Source: Manduca sexta | Lineage: Eukaryota > Arthropoda > Insecta > Lepidoptera > Sphingidae | NCBI RefSeq assembly: GCF_014839805.1 | Contig: NC_051137.1 | Coordinates: 7,863,170 to 7,927,169, forward strand | Reading direction: 5' to 3' | DNA: 64,000 nucleotides | Shown: positions 1 to 11,050 of the stretch, in pieces | Position numbering within the stretch: position 1 is the stretch's first letter | How the letters are laid out: each line of letters opens with the position of its first letter | Position numbers and translations under genes: made by a program | Notes under the pieces: generated by a model | What the model saw: the letters and a program-made list of their open reading frames with translations, nothing else | Database searches by the model: none | What the model was told of the DNA's origin: nothing

Positions 1-1126
1 CACCGCAGCCTCTCACAAATATTACCAGTGCAGCGTAATAACTTTTTATATGCGCCGATGACATTGCAGAAAGTGGCTGTCACCAGATCTATTCGGAGTT
101 TATGCTTTATTGTGTGTTCGATTTCCAACTGTTATGTAAAATTTACTTATATGTGAGAAATTTAACATTTAATGTACACAAATTAAATAAATTTAAATAT
201 TATAGCTATCACATGCCACTATGATCTTATCTTATCTAAAGTCTTGATCAAAATTAATAAATCGGAATAGCTTTAACCCCGGCTCTGCTCGTCTAATTAT
301 TTGTTTTATCGGAAAGCGTAAATTTTTAAAACAACAAAATGTGAATGTGGTGAACTCTATACGATGCCTATTTTTTGGTATATAATTACGGCTATGTTAT
401 AGGGTTGTCGGGATTTATTTGTATTAGGTATAAAAATTATGAGATATTAATTTTTATTCAGGTCATATTCAAAATTTAAAAGAAATTCCGTAAATATAAT
501 TTGAATATCGAATTTATTTATTTTTAGACAGGAATTTATATTAATGATAATTGATTTTACAGAGTTCGAATTATCGATATAACAAAAATAGTACCAAACA
601 ATCAGCTTGCCTTCTTATGGTGTAAGTGAAGTTTAAATGCCTTATAATTTCCATTAAATAAATAATTTAAAGGAATTTAAAGAATAAAGTCTTTCATGTT
701 CGACCTCAGATTATTTTTATTAAAAACTCGTTACATTAAAATTAATTTAAAGTTACAAAAGTAACATTTAGATTCACTTTCGCATTTATAATGTAAGTAG
801 GGGTTATTGACAACAAAATTATAGAATGACTGTATATCATTTAAATATATATGCATTAGAAATTAAATGGTATCGATAATTCTTCACTTTGACAAATAAA
901 ATTATAAAACGTCACACAGTCGAATGGAATTTATAATATTTTTAAAGGTTACAAATAACCTAAAATTCAGTATTTAATAAAGTCATCGTTTGTTTTAATG
1001 AAGAAAAAAATTGTATAAATAATCATAATTAAGTATCAATTCTTCACGATAATTTTGAGACTATGCGAGATCTGCACATAAAGAAATGACGTTGGCTTTC
1101 TCAATTATAGAAAAGACCTGTACCTG
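1..1126. other. AT-rich non-coding sequence
   Basis: No gene is visible. The first ~125 bases are closer to balanced composition and could be the edge of a conserved block that begins outside the window. The rest is very AT-rich with stops in all frames and short A/T runs. I see no tandem structure and no repeat family that I recognise with confidence. Confidence 0.6.
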
Positions 1127-1343
1127 AGACTTATATTACAGCTCATGACAAAATCAATGCAAAATAAAAAAAAAACACAAATGAATGTACTGTCACACCC
1201 GTGTATACAGTTTCATACCACACCAGCTCTATAAGACTTATATTACAGCTCATGACAAAATCAATGCAAAATAAAAAAAAAAAAACACAAATAAATGTAC
1301 TGTCACACCCGTGTGGTACAGTGTCACACCACACCAGCTCTAT
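1127..1343. repeat. Tandem duplication, two copies of ~107-110 bp
   Basis: Copy 1 spans 1127-1233 and copy 2 spans 1234-1343. Both run from agacttatattacagctc through an A-run to caccagctctata. They differ mainly in the A-run length (longer in copy 2) and in a few bases around the acacccgtgt block, where copy 2 carries a small insertion. The copies abut directly, as expected for a local duplication. Short open stretches on both strands here only reflect the duplicated sequence and have no protein-like character. Confidence 0.9.
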
Positions 1344-1740
1344 ACATTCCGCGTCACAAAGTCGCGTAGTGTTGATGTGTCGAGCGGGTGTCGGACTCGT
1401 AAAGACGTTTCACTATTATCGTCCACTCCAATCGAGACCCTTACCTCGGGATCGTGCCCGGGATTGTTTCCATGCTAAACAACTGAGCCTTGATGTTTTC
1501 GTTTTTATATGATACTAGGTGTTTTTCGCGAATGTGCTCGGGAAAGTCCAAGTTTGCATTTCACAGATCTGTCTACGTGAAGTCCAAGTTTGCTTTTCTG
1601 GAATATAGAAATTTCTCTATATGTTAATCCAGGACACGGTCTTTTTGTGTGCTCCTGTTCAGCGGTTTCTATGTTAATTTACAATATACTTACATATTTT
1701 TAAACATTGCTATTTCGTATATATTAATTAGTAAGATAAT
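1344..1740. other. Unique non-coding sequence with a short direct repeat
   Basis: Mixed-composition DNA, fairly CpG-rich at 1360-1470. The 14-mer aagtccaagtttgc occurs at 1544-1557 and again at 1580-1593, 36 bp apart. No gene, and no repeat family recognised. Confidence 0.5.
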
Positions 1741-2088
1741 AATGGCCTACACACCCTTGCGACTGATGGTAGGTCTCTCATTCGTGATAGTCCGCCTGGG
1801 TACCACCGCAATGTCTATTTATGCCGTCAAGCAACAGTGTGTAGTCACTGTTGTGTTCCCATTTGAAGAACATTGTAGCCAGTGTAACTACTGGACATAA
1901 TAAGACTTAACACCTCACGTCTTAAGATGGCGAGCGCAGTGGAATACCAAACATACATACATTGTACTTTGAAATTCAAGGTGTTGGATGGTGTTTCTAC
2001 TGTTTATGGATGGTCGTATAGTAATGGTAAGCGTACCATCACGCGAAAGGTAACCTCGTCTCGCCATACAAAGCAATAAAAAAAAAAC
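1741..2088 (+). mobile_element. R1: poly(A)-tailed lepidopteran interspersed repeat, 3' part
   Basis: I recognise this as a very common lepidopteran repeat: the blocks around ggtaggtctctca, gtccgcctgggta, the duplicated tagtcactg/acagtg words, actactggacataataagac and gatggcgagcgcagtgg occur in that order and end in an A-run at 2078-2087. The family is supported inside the window by a 3'-end copy at 2600-2690 and an inverted one at 30541-30650. The A-run suggests a retroelement 3' end on this strand; the autonomous parent is unknown to me. No coding capacity is visible. The tail is interrupted by a SINE on the other strand starting at 2089. Confidence 0.75.
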
Positions 2089-2326
2089 CTTTGTCCCCGA
2101 AGGGATAGACAAAGGCGCAACTGGTGCACATACCGTCGTGTGTATTCTGTTCTATGATTTGATAGGGGTGAGCCTATCTCCATATCGGGCATAAATTCCA
2201 GACTCTGGGCTGATACTGAGTAGAAAAACCCAAAAAACAAAAACACTTCCCGACCCGGATCGAACCCGAGACTTCACTACTGCAGTGGTACTGTAATATA
2301 ACTACGCCACCGAGGCAGTCATACTG
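2089..2326 (-). mobile_element. S2: tRNA-derived SINE, inserted in the R1 tail
   Basis: On the minus strand it begins near 2320 with tgcctcggtggcgtag, which contains a pol III A-box-like word (about 2300-2310). A B-box-like ggttcgatcc follows at 2257-2266, then a body ending near ccttcggggacaaagg. It matches the S2 copy at 32035-32292 throughout but is more diverged. It is flanked by near-identical A-rich words, aat(a)10c at 2075-2088 and aat(a)9c at 2327-2339, consistent with a target duplication made inside the poly(A) tail of R1. A-rich duplications are weak evidence by themselves. Confidence 0.75.
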
Positions 2327-2364
2327 AATAAAAAAAAACTTATGTAGTTTTACCATAAAGGACT

Positions 2365-2480
2365 AGAAATCGCTCTGGTTTGGCGAGTGTTTAGGCCGTC
2401 AACCGTATCGTGTCGCGGTTTTGATTCGCATGTCAATTCTTTGTGTGGGTTTTTCGGTTTGAAAAACATGATTGTATGGT
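2365..2480 (+). mobile_element. Possible decayed SINE-like repeat
   Basis: The stretch gtgtttaggccgtcaacc ... gtcgcggttttgattcgc ... tgtgggtttttcggtttg resembles a family I have seen in lepidopteran DNA, with a degenerate B-box-like ggttttgattc. No second copy is present in the window, so the call rests on recognition alone. Confidence 0.25.
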
Positions 2481-2599
2481 GTTACATATCCTTGGATTGA
2501 GAGAGAGTATTTATTATAGACTTACATGAAACAACGAAGTCACTTGCCAGATAATCAGCTCTTTGACAATCTACAGACAATTTCTGGTGATCTATCGTA

Positions 2600-2690
2600 T
2601 TTTCAAAGTTCTGTATGACGTTGCTACTGTTTACGAATCCGAAGCCGAATGCCATGCTCGTCTCGTCATTCAGCTACAAAAAAAATATAA
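2600..2690 (+). mobile_element. R1 3'-end fragment
   Basis: Aligns to the last ~90 bases of the R1 copy at 1741-2088: ttcaaagttctgtatg, gttgctactgttta and gctcgtctcgtcattca are shared, followed by an A-run at ~2677. The segment corresponding to the inverted copy at 30541-30650 is also present. It is 5'-truncated and diverged. Confidence 0.65.
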
Positions 2691-2960
2691 ATAAACTGTA
2701 GCTAATCTAATTATAAGAGAACATTGCATGCAATCGCTTTGTGTTCGTCACCCTTATGTACTAAATATTAAGCCCTAAAATACCCAGTACCTAATGCAGT
2801 GTCTTAACTTAAACATAATAGTGTTCGCAATCTTCAAAATGCTCCCGTGCGTCAGAAATCTAACAAGGTAGTGATTCTCAAAAACTCGCATACGAGATAC
2901 CGAATGAACGTAGCTTAGACTAACGGCACCTAACTACGATTAAAATACGATTAAAATTTC

Positions 2961-3305
2961 AATAATAATAATAATAATTGCCCTGTATTATATACTGTCC
3001 CACTGTTGGGTACGGGCCTCCTCTACTACTGAGAGGGATTAGGCCTTAGTCCACCACGCTGGCCTAGTGCGGATTGGTAGACTTCACACACCCTCGAAAT
3101 CCCTATACAGATCTTCTCCGGTATGCAGGTTTCATCACGATGTTTTCCTTTACCGTTAAAGCAAGCGATAATTCACAAAGAGTACACACATCATATTTTG
3201 AAAAGTCAGAGGTATGTACTACCATTGTGTTTCGAACCTGCGGACATTCGTCTCGGCAGTCAACCGACTGAGGAACGCCACAACCAACTAGGTTATCGCT
3301 GCTTT
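2961..3305 (-). mobile_element. S1: tRNA-derived SINE with (TAA)n tail
   Basis: Full-length copy on the minus strand. The head near 3305 has an A-box-like taacctagttgg (3284-3295) and a B-box-like ggttcgaaac (3229-3238). The middle carries the accgttaaa/ggaaaacatcg-type block, and the 3' part carries tccgcactaggccagcgtgg and ccctctcagtagtagaggagg, ending in a (TTA/TAA) microsatellite at 2961-2979. Related copies lie at 24871-25193 and 44012-44342, with shorter ones at 51625-51824 and 49112-49213. It should be transcribable by RNA polymerase III if intact, but the boxes here are degenerate. Confidence 0.85.
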
Positions 3306-4440
3306 TAAATCTATATGTGTCATATAATATGCATCATCAAAACATAAAGTCCAATGCTGTAAAATATGCACGGCAGATTTTAATTTATATTACAAACTAG
3401 CAGCTCCACAAATGTTACCTATCCTACAAAGGCGATAAAATCCTAGAACTCAAGTACAGCGTCACCTACCAAGTCCGATTGTTAATCTAAAGTCTAAACC
3501 ATCCAGAGACCCACTTACACACATAAAATTCATCAAAATCGATCCATTAATTTAAAAGTACATAAATGTCACACAAGTCCAAAAATGAAAAATACAGCTG
3601 TGTGAAAAAATAACACAATCACCAAACGCGCAAAGTTAAAATACTCGTAAGGTTTTGTAAAGTTATCCGATTTTTTTTCTGTCAGAAACTTTAAAACAGT
3701 TTTAATAAACGTAAAAAAGATGAATGAAATCGTTCACGTCTTTATCAAGTTATGACGTGACCAAGGGAAAAGAGATTCATTTTTATATATAATAGAGAAA
3801 TTCTTGGTAACAAAAACATATAAAAATGTGACGAACAACATATCTTTTACAATCATCGTATAATAAGAACCAACATCGTCAAATGTAACACGCATAAACA
3901 TTAGAAACGAACCCTCGCAATAAAATAGTATTTCCATAGCAAAGAGGGAAACAAAGCACGATATAAAGTTTTACAAATAACATAAATCTAGAAGTTATTC
4001 TCACGGGATGATAAGGAATTGAGAACCCGTCCGTCGCACTCCACGACGCGACGCTCGGTCACTTGAATCAACACATATAAATACTTAAATATAGAATAAA
4101 AAAGGAAGACTGACTTCTAAGTCGATTATTAATATGGTAGAAGCCTGAATAATGTTCATCATACTTGTTTTACGGGATATCTGTATTAAATACTATAATA
4201 TAACCAATTGTATGAATGAAATAGGTTTTTGCTAAAAATGTGAATTAAGAAATTATTGACATGAATATTTATATTAATCGAAATACAAGTCTGCCAACTC
4301 ACGGACTCTGTCGAACGAAACTACATTTTATGGTAAGCAGGTTGGCAAAGTGTTTATAAGTCGCTTTGAATAAGAATATCCCATCCGCATATTCAATAAC
4401 GCTCCCCTTGGGCGCGACTAAACCCAAATTTTCAATCTTG
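3306..4440. other. AT-rich non-coding sequence
   Basis: No gene or recognisable repeat. A small CpG-containing patch at 4025-4065 and a TTTATTGC-type word (as gcaataaa) at 3917-3924 are the only notable points. Confidence 0.6.
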
Positions 4441-5040
4441 ACGGTTATCATTTTACCAAAGCAAACCTGTAATATTTGCTCTTCTCAAGCTGAGGCGGGA
4501 GTCTTCGAATTTCATATTTATTCGCGGAAGCAAACATAGCGCCCGCACCCGACGGAACTGATATTATTGTGCATTCCGTATAATATTGTTTGCTATTTGG
4601 CACATTCTCTGTTTGTTTTCGTCTTTCATATGAAAGGGGAGCCAAACAAACAGATGGGCGACCGCGCACTTCAACCTTTGTACCGGGAAATGCTATTACG
4701 GGATATGAATTTCGTTTTGAACTGGTACACGAATGCCGAAGTTGTTCAATCAGCATGTTAAGGAACTATAAAACATTAAATCACTAAAGCATAGAAGCGC
4801 AAACATTGTGTACGTTTCGGAATATGAAAGCGAGCAATCCATTAAAGCAGAGCGGGGCATGAATAGTGGCCGGAGTCTCGGAGACGCGACTGTGCCTGAT
4901 AACCCATAATATGCTGATATTTTTGCGTTGCTCATATGTTGGAAGTAATGGCTTGTGCCGGCTAGACACTTGTGGACATGCGAATGCGTGCATTCCGATT
5001 CGCGTATCTAGATCTTCAAGTAATTTGTTATGGTGTTAAA
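4441..5040. other. Mixed-composition unique block
   Basis: About 600 bp of more balanced composition than its surroundings, with CpGs spread through it and short open stretches on both strands (about 100 codons at most). None looks like a protein domain and none has a convincing start or splice context. It could be a regulatory block; nothing in the sequence proves it. Confidence 0.35.
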
Positions 5041-5735
5041 TGTTTACAATATATTTTGTGTCTGTAATAAACGGAATGTTGATTATGAATAATTATTAAC
5101 ATTTGCGGTATAATGTAACTTGTCTTATACAAGCTTCAAATTTGAAGTTCTTTATTTCGAACTCTAGGGTTACTCTAGCTACATTGATGTGTAATTGATT
5201 GTAACAATTTATCCGTCGTCAATATTTTAAAAACTTTTAGTTTTCATTTCAATTGGATACATTGAATCAGTAAATTTCAATAACCTAAATTAATCAAGAA
5301 AATTACAGCCACATCTACATTAAGTTGAAAGGAGAATTGTAAAGCATAATATATTATATTTGGCATATAAAAGGCTCGCTTATCTAAGGGGTTTGACTGG
5401 AAACGAACATAAAGGGTGATCCTCTGTGACAAATACCGTGATATACCGAGCGACAGTCGTAAGAGAAATATTTTTATAAGATGAAACATTATTATTTTTG
5501 GGGGCGCAGGGATCAAATGTTACTTCAATGGATTTAGTAATACTGCTCTTTGCTTTGTCAGATGTACGCGATGCTGCTCTGCGGTTTTAGTTTGACTTAC
5601 GGTTTATACAGATATATCTGCGGTGCAATGTTTGGGATATTGTACGAATCGGTTCACAAAATTAAAAAATAAGTAACTAAACATCGAACACAGAACAGGA
5701 AACGGTTAAACGTTTAAAGCTGTTAATAAAACAAA
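5041..5735. other. AT-rich non-coding sequence
   Basis: Nothing recognised: no repeat family, tandem structure or coding signal. Confidence 0.6.
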
Positions 5736-6360
5736 TTAATGTCTGTTAACCCTAAAATTGGACAAGTTCATTGCAGAGGTCGTTACCACTATAGGAAATT
5801 TATCCCCGGCAAGTATTAACACAGAAATCCGTTCGTTGTATTCGGTGTCATTAAAGTAGCGCATCGTCGACGAGTGGAAGTATGTTCTATGCGGCAGGAG
5901 CTTGAGGCGGAATTGTGTTGCGCCGTAAGTCGACAGCCAATCAAAACATACGACGAGCATATTGATTCCGAGAAGTGTCGCTGTTAACGGGGAGGCTGAA
6001 GCTGAATACATTAGCCAGCGGCGTAATGAAGTCTTGTTGCTTGTAAACAAACAACGGGTGCGGAGCTGGCGCGGCGGGCGGCGCGGGGGCGCGGGCGGCG
6101 TAGCCCGGGGCGCGCGCGCACCCACCACTTGCTTACAGGAATTCTATTTCCACGACAAGCGTCATGTGTTAATTAACTGCTCGCACCTACCATATTGAGA
6201 TATCAGCCCAAGATGCCACTGTTGTTATTAGCCGAAGAGAACGCTTATTGCTTGCTCTGCCAGGCGTGTTTGTATTGAGTATTCACCTAGTCGGGTTAAT
6301 ATTGTGTCTGTCGTCGGGGGCTGCCTTCTCCTCCTTTATTACCCTCGTCACTTTAATTTA
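5736..6360. promoter_or_regulatory. CpG-rich island, candidate regulatory block
   Basis: The core at 6058-6125 is almost pure G/C with many CpGs in an otherwise AT-rich region. It is followed by the palindromic homeodomain-type word gttaattaac at 6168-6177 and a further mixed block to 6340. Open frames of 78 (plus) and 130 (minus) codons cross the island but translate to Arg/Ala/Pro-rich sequence typical of frames through GC-rich DNA. I see no TATA box or clear initiator. A promoter or enhancer are both possible. Confidence 0.35.
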
Positions 6361-7181
6361 AATGTCATTATGATTATATATAGTTTTATAATTTCCGTTT
6401 TCATAAAGCTTTGAGACAATGTAATGAATACGTTGGTCATTAACGCATTTCTAAAGTGATGTTGGGGTTATGGCTGTTCCAGTTACGTAAATAAACATGA
6501 TTATTAAAGAGAAGCCGTCGAGAAACCACATAAAGAGGATGCGCCAGCTGCCGCTCACCGCGCCTTTGTGATGAAAGAGGTAATCCTTAAAACTCTCCGG
6601 TCACTGTATCACATTTCCTGTTATGACTTCAGTTTTTAATGGGCCTTTGTTAAAACCTTTTTATTATTAAGAAGCGCTAACAACTCTAAATATGTCTGAA
6701 GCGTGTAAATACGCCGCGTGTTTCGTTCACGTTTTATTGTCTATTCTTATTCTTCGTTTATGATTGTTCACACATTGTTTATGGACGCTGCGATAAAAAA
6801 GAGGAAGCTGATACGAGGCTATTAATTTTCACGTTTATTGCAGTGTAATACTGAAATTGTACAACTATCTTTACACACGAAATGACATAATTGAATGAGC
6901 CAACTGCAGTTAATAGATTGCTCTGTACATACAGCCGTTTATGTCGCAAATATCGTGAGAGTTTAGTCCAATAACTCGACTATAAATAATTCACATGAAG
7001 CAAATCATTTTGCAAGACTGGGGACAGCCATAACCCGTCGTGACTTCTATGACACACTCGTATCATGCAAATGGAAAAGCGCGACGAATGGCTCGTAAAC
7101 ATAGCTATTTGTTCTGTTTACGATAACCGTGGTTTTATAAAATTTTATTACACGTCGGTGGAATTTCATGTATGCCTCGCG
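6361..7181. other. Unique non-coding sequence
   Basis: Alternates short AT-rich and balanced patches. The Caudal/Abd-B-type word TTTATTGC lies at 6834-6841. No gene or repeat seen. Confidence 0.5.
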
Positions 7182-7228
7182 TTGACATGGAGACGTGACG
7201 ACAATATGTCGTCACGTCTCCATGTCAA
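7182..7228. repeat. Perfect 22-bp inverted repeat with 3-nt loop
   Basis: The left arm 7182-7203 (ttgacatggagacgtgacg + aca) is the exact reverse complement of the right arm 7207-7228, separated by ata. There is no mismatch in 22 pairs, and pairing stops at 7181/7229. The flanks show no transposon ends or target duplication. The loop is too short for a normal microRNA precursor, so a cruciform-forming site or a template-switch product is more likely. Confidence 0.95.
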
Positions 7229-7994
7229 ACTGCAGACGTACGATATAAATGCAGCTCCAATTTTATTACTAAAATTGGTACCAAAAATACCTATATAAGA
7301 TAACATAATATCATTAACATTAAATGAATAAATAATTTACTTACACGCGGTAAAGTCTTAAGATAGCTGTAAGTGTTATTTGATCATCGATACTACGAGA
7401 TAATATAAAGTATATTTTAGGGTTGATTTAGTCTTTATTCTCTAGTTACTAAAATCCAACAATTTAAACCGACGTAACTAGAAGACAGCCTTAAACTAGT
7501 CTATCAAAAATGTTGCATTTAAAATCAATAAAACAAACATTTTAGCGAAACCAATGGTAGATAAAACATTTGTTAGAAGGCAGACAGAAGCCCACGCATT
7601 AGAGCTAGATGTTTTAGTGCTACTCAATGAAGTGTACAAATATTTACGTATCTAGGCATTGGGAACGTAAGTTATTTCTGGGAAATATGTCAACACAGAG
7701 TTGAAGGTCATGTGCAGCGACCGCAAGATGTTTGGTTTCATTCCTTTGCCTAGGAGAATGTAATAATATGTTGATAATTTTATGCATTATTTCTATACTA
7801 ATCAGTATTTTTTAAATTTGTATATCATATTCTATAATGCGACGCACAACACTACAATTATATATTTTTAAGAATAACTTCTTATAAGAATTTTAAATAT
7901 CATAGATTTTAATTTTACATATACTTTTATTTGAGGATTCGGGTGTAGTCAATTGGAATCTTTAATATTATCTTATTTTACTAATTATAATTGC
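7229..7994. other. AT-rich non-coding sequence
   Basis: Nothing recognised apart from A/T-rich filler. Confidence 0.6.
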
Positions 7995-8165
7995 GAATGT
8001 TTCGGATGTTTGTTATAAGTGAACGCAGTAACCGCTGAACGGATTTGGATGAAATTTGGCACACAGATAGACTATATCCTGAAGAAATAGATTTTTTTTC
8101 TGGTACTTTGTAATAGAAAAATCTTTCCATGCGGTAAAAGACGCGAATAACAACTAGTTTGATAA
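7995..8165 (-). mobile_element. Decayed inverted copy of an R2-like repeat
   Basis: Read on the plus strand it contains cgctgaacggatttggatg, aaatttggcacacagatag and gcggtaaaagacgcg...aactagtt. I recognise this as the reverse complement of the lepidopteran repeat class starting actagcttttgcccgcgg (intact head at 21614 and 56669). It lacks the tandem units seen in those copies and is heavily diverged, so it is probably old or a related subfamily. Confidence 0.55.
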
Positions 8166-9550
8166 TATAGTAGATCTATGAAAGTGTCCATTTGAAATTT
8201 AGGCCTGATAGAAACATGGTCAAGATCGTGGTCCAGGTAGTATAGACCTGGGTAAATCTAGATAGGGTATAGCCAGGTCCATGAACTCCATCGGCAACTT
8301 CGACCTTTTAATCGAAACCTTATTAGCATTATTTCAGCTGTGGCGAGCATTATTTCAGAAGCTGCATTATTATATTAGTTATAGTCGTCATTTTATATAA
8401 ATTTTTAATGCATGTTGACCATTAAAATAAATTTCTTATGAAAAGATTTAAAATTGTGACACATTTTTTTTCAAAATTACAGCATTACTTATCGATGAAT
8501 ATAATGAGTATTTATTATTGAAAGAGCTGTTTAACTTTTATTTCACTTTTAACAATTGAGATAAAATATAGTAATAAAATAGTAATCACGATACGTTAGC
8601 GGGAATTAGTCATCCTGGCATCGAGTCAACGGCGACCAAATTAAATTATAGCCTCGTCTTAAAATTTCGACTATTGTTTGAAAATGATTATCAAAAGCAC
8701 CAATGTGTCTTTAATTTCTTGGAACGTTTATTAGCACTTTCGCTATATTAAAAGCGCGCGATTAAAAATTTCATTTTCAACAATTTGTTGAGATTAAAAT
8801 CGCGTCGAAAAATATAGTGTTGTTAACATTCCGCCGGTGATGATGTTGATTTTTGGCACAGGAAAAAATTTAATGTGTGGCAATTTTATAGTCGTCAAGA
8901 CAACAGTCATATTATGAGAACGCATAATTGATTAGTAGGACAGCTGTTGTGGGCGGTCTTCCACCACTTAACATTGTTCTACAAAACTAATTTATGTGCT
9001 GGCTTTATGACACATCTTTTATCGTTGAAACGTGTATTTTTTGTGTAAATTGCTTCGGAAGGGGTTGTTTATATTACGACGGCGCGACAGAATATGTTAT
9101 AGGCGAAAAACTTTTTCCATACACTTCTTCCGAAACATAAACTTCCACCCTGATTGCTGTTTGTACGATAATGCGAAATATCAGCGCATTGTTTAAGGTA
9201 AATTGATACGCGCTATCTGGCGAAAACAAACAGCGTAGAAATATTGCGATTACGTAGTACGTAGCATAATATTATAATATATAAAGCTATAATATGATTC
9301 GGTAGAAATATTCGTATTAAATTGCCTCAATTGTTTCTAGATCACTTCTTGCGCAGATTAATGTGCGTCTATCATCAAATGTTTAGGAAATGGCAGATCA
9401 TTAAAGCGACCACATTAAGATGGTGTATACAGTTTTATGATAACCCGGACAGGCGTATCCCATGAATGGTAGACTTGTTTGTATTACGAGCGTCTAACTA
9501 ATAAACACATCTTAATTTCTCGTTGAGTAGTAGGCTATTAAAATAAAGTT
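8166..9550. other. Unique non-coding sequence
   Basis: AT-rich with balanced patches at 8590-8640, 8820-8960 and 9050-9130. The word agcattatttcag is repeated at short range near 8330-8360. No gene or recognised repeat. Confidence 0.5.
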
Positions 9551-10640
9551 TTAAAATATGGAACGCCAGATTTTATTTACGTCCTCAGGATTTATGGGAT
9601 TAGGGATACATGACGCGGCCCGAGCAGGACGAGAGACGAGTCCAGAGAACACGCGAGTGCAGCCGCGTGCCGACAAATACCTCCGTCGACGCGACTATGA
9701 CACACCGATGACGGTTATATTTTCCAGACGATTTATTGCATTATAAGAGTAGTGCGTGCATGCCGTTAATACGCTCACATTTACATAAATAGTATAGATC
9801 TTATTTTAATGTCGTACAAGACAAGTGACGACGTGTATAATTGTAGAAACATGTCGCTAATACCGCCCTATGACAACACTTTTCATAAAGGTAATTGATT
9901 GCTGCAGGCCGGCCGACGTTGGGCTATAAGCTTTATTTTTAAATGTTCCCGCCCGTACGAATATTTGGGTAGGTGCGCACCTCACAAATCAGTTGGTTCA
10001 TTGCGCATTATTTTCTCGACACAATCGCGGACAGCTCATTGTTTTGAGTTTTTCCGGCGCACCTAAATCAAGCTCTTAATTGAAATAATATCACTTTAGT
10101 GGCCGCATAAAGTCATTAAACTGAGTCGAGAACAAAAGCTGAATTTTGTGTTGAAACCGCAAAATATTGTAATGCGAAACCCGTATAGGTATAATTATTT
10201 AGTTGACTCATTTAGCTGAAAAGGGGACGTTGGTTTATTGTGAAATAAGCTGAAAACAAAGCCTCACCTGCGATCAACCTTTCATTTACAACATTATTGT
10301 CATGTTTAATGAATGCGACGTGAATTCCACGCCCATCAATTTAGGGCTGATTTTCGTGATTCAATGTTCTAATTTTATCGTCCTGCAGTGTTGTGTGTTT
10401 TCGATGAACGATATTTTTGTCTGTGTGATTAATTTTTAATGTGGCGTACCGAAGAATAGCCATAAGGTGTATCAGAAATCATAGCGGTGGCTCGTAAACG
10501 AAGTGCGGGGCATCTAGGCATATTTCATATCGAGTAATGGAGAATTTACAGGCTGTCGGAACGAAATGACTCCCAGCGGCGCGGCGCTATACCGTCGCCA
10601 CGCTCTACGAGGAAAATAACGCAACTTTATATTGCTCTTC
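9551..10640. promoter_or_regulatory. Mixed/CpG-rich region, candidate regulatory block
   Basis: CpG-rich at 9615-9705, followed by TTTATTGC at 9732-9739. More balanced DNA with scattered CpGs runs through 9900-10130 and 10480-10610. A 62-codon open frame at 9558-9746 has no recognisable domain. The pattern of GC-richer unique blocks with homeodomain-type words fits an enhancer region, but function is inferred. Confidence 0.3.
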
Positions 10641-11050
10641 GTATCTGTTTTATGTTTTTGCACTTGCATTTTTTAATTAATTAGTTTGTTAGTTTTATAA
10701 TTTAATTACATGTTTTATGTATTGAGCAGTAAGTTGAGTGACACCTTATGTCTCTAGCAGCACGTATTACTTGACTTTATTAATAAAAAAAAAATAGAAA
10801 CACTGCATACTTTGTAAGCTATTACACCGTGTTATTAATAATTAAATGTGCCTCTAGTACATGAATAATGCCAATTCCAACACGTGGAAATATAAACAAT
10901 ACTGCATTATAGTTTAAATCTAGTATTAAATTAATTATACGACTTTTTATATACAATCAGATTTTTATAAAAAAAATATATTTATTAGATAAAAATTAAA
11001 CATAAGTAATCAACTATTGTTTTATTACAACATTTTTGAATATTTTAAAA
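10641..11050. other. AT-rich non-coding sequence
   Basis: Strongly AT-rich with A- and T-runs; nothing else recognised. Confidence 0.6.

Noticed and set aside
2961..2979. Stand-alone (AAT)n microsatellite
   Set aside because: It is the 3' tail of the S1 SINE on the minus strand; the same holds at 44012-44030.
7182..7228. microRNA precursor
   Set aside because: A 3-nt loop and perfect 22-bp stem without a lower stem do not fit Drosha/Dicer substrates, and the arms match no microRNA I know.
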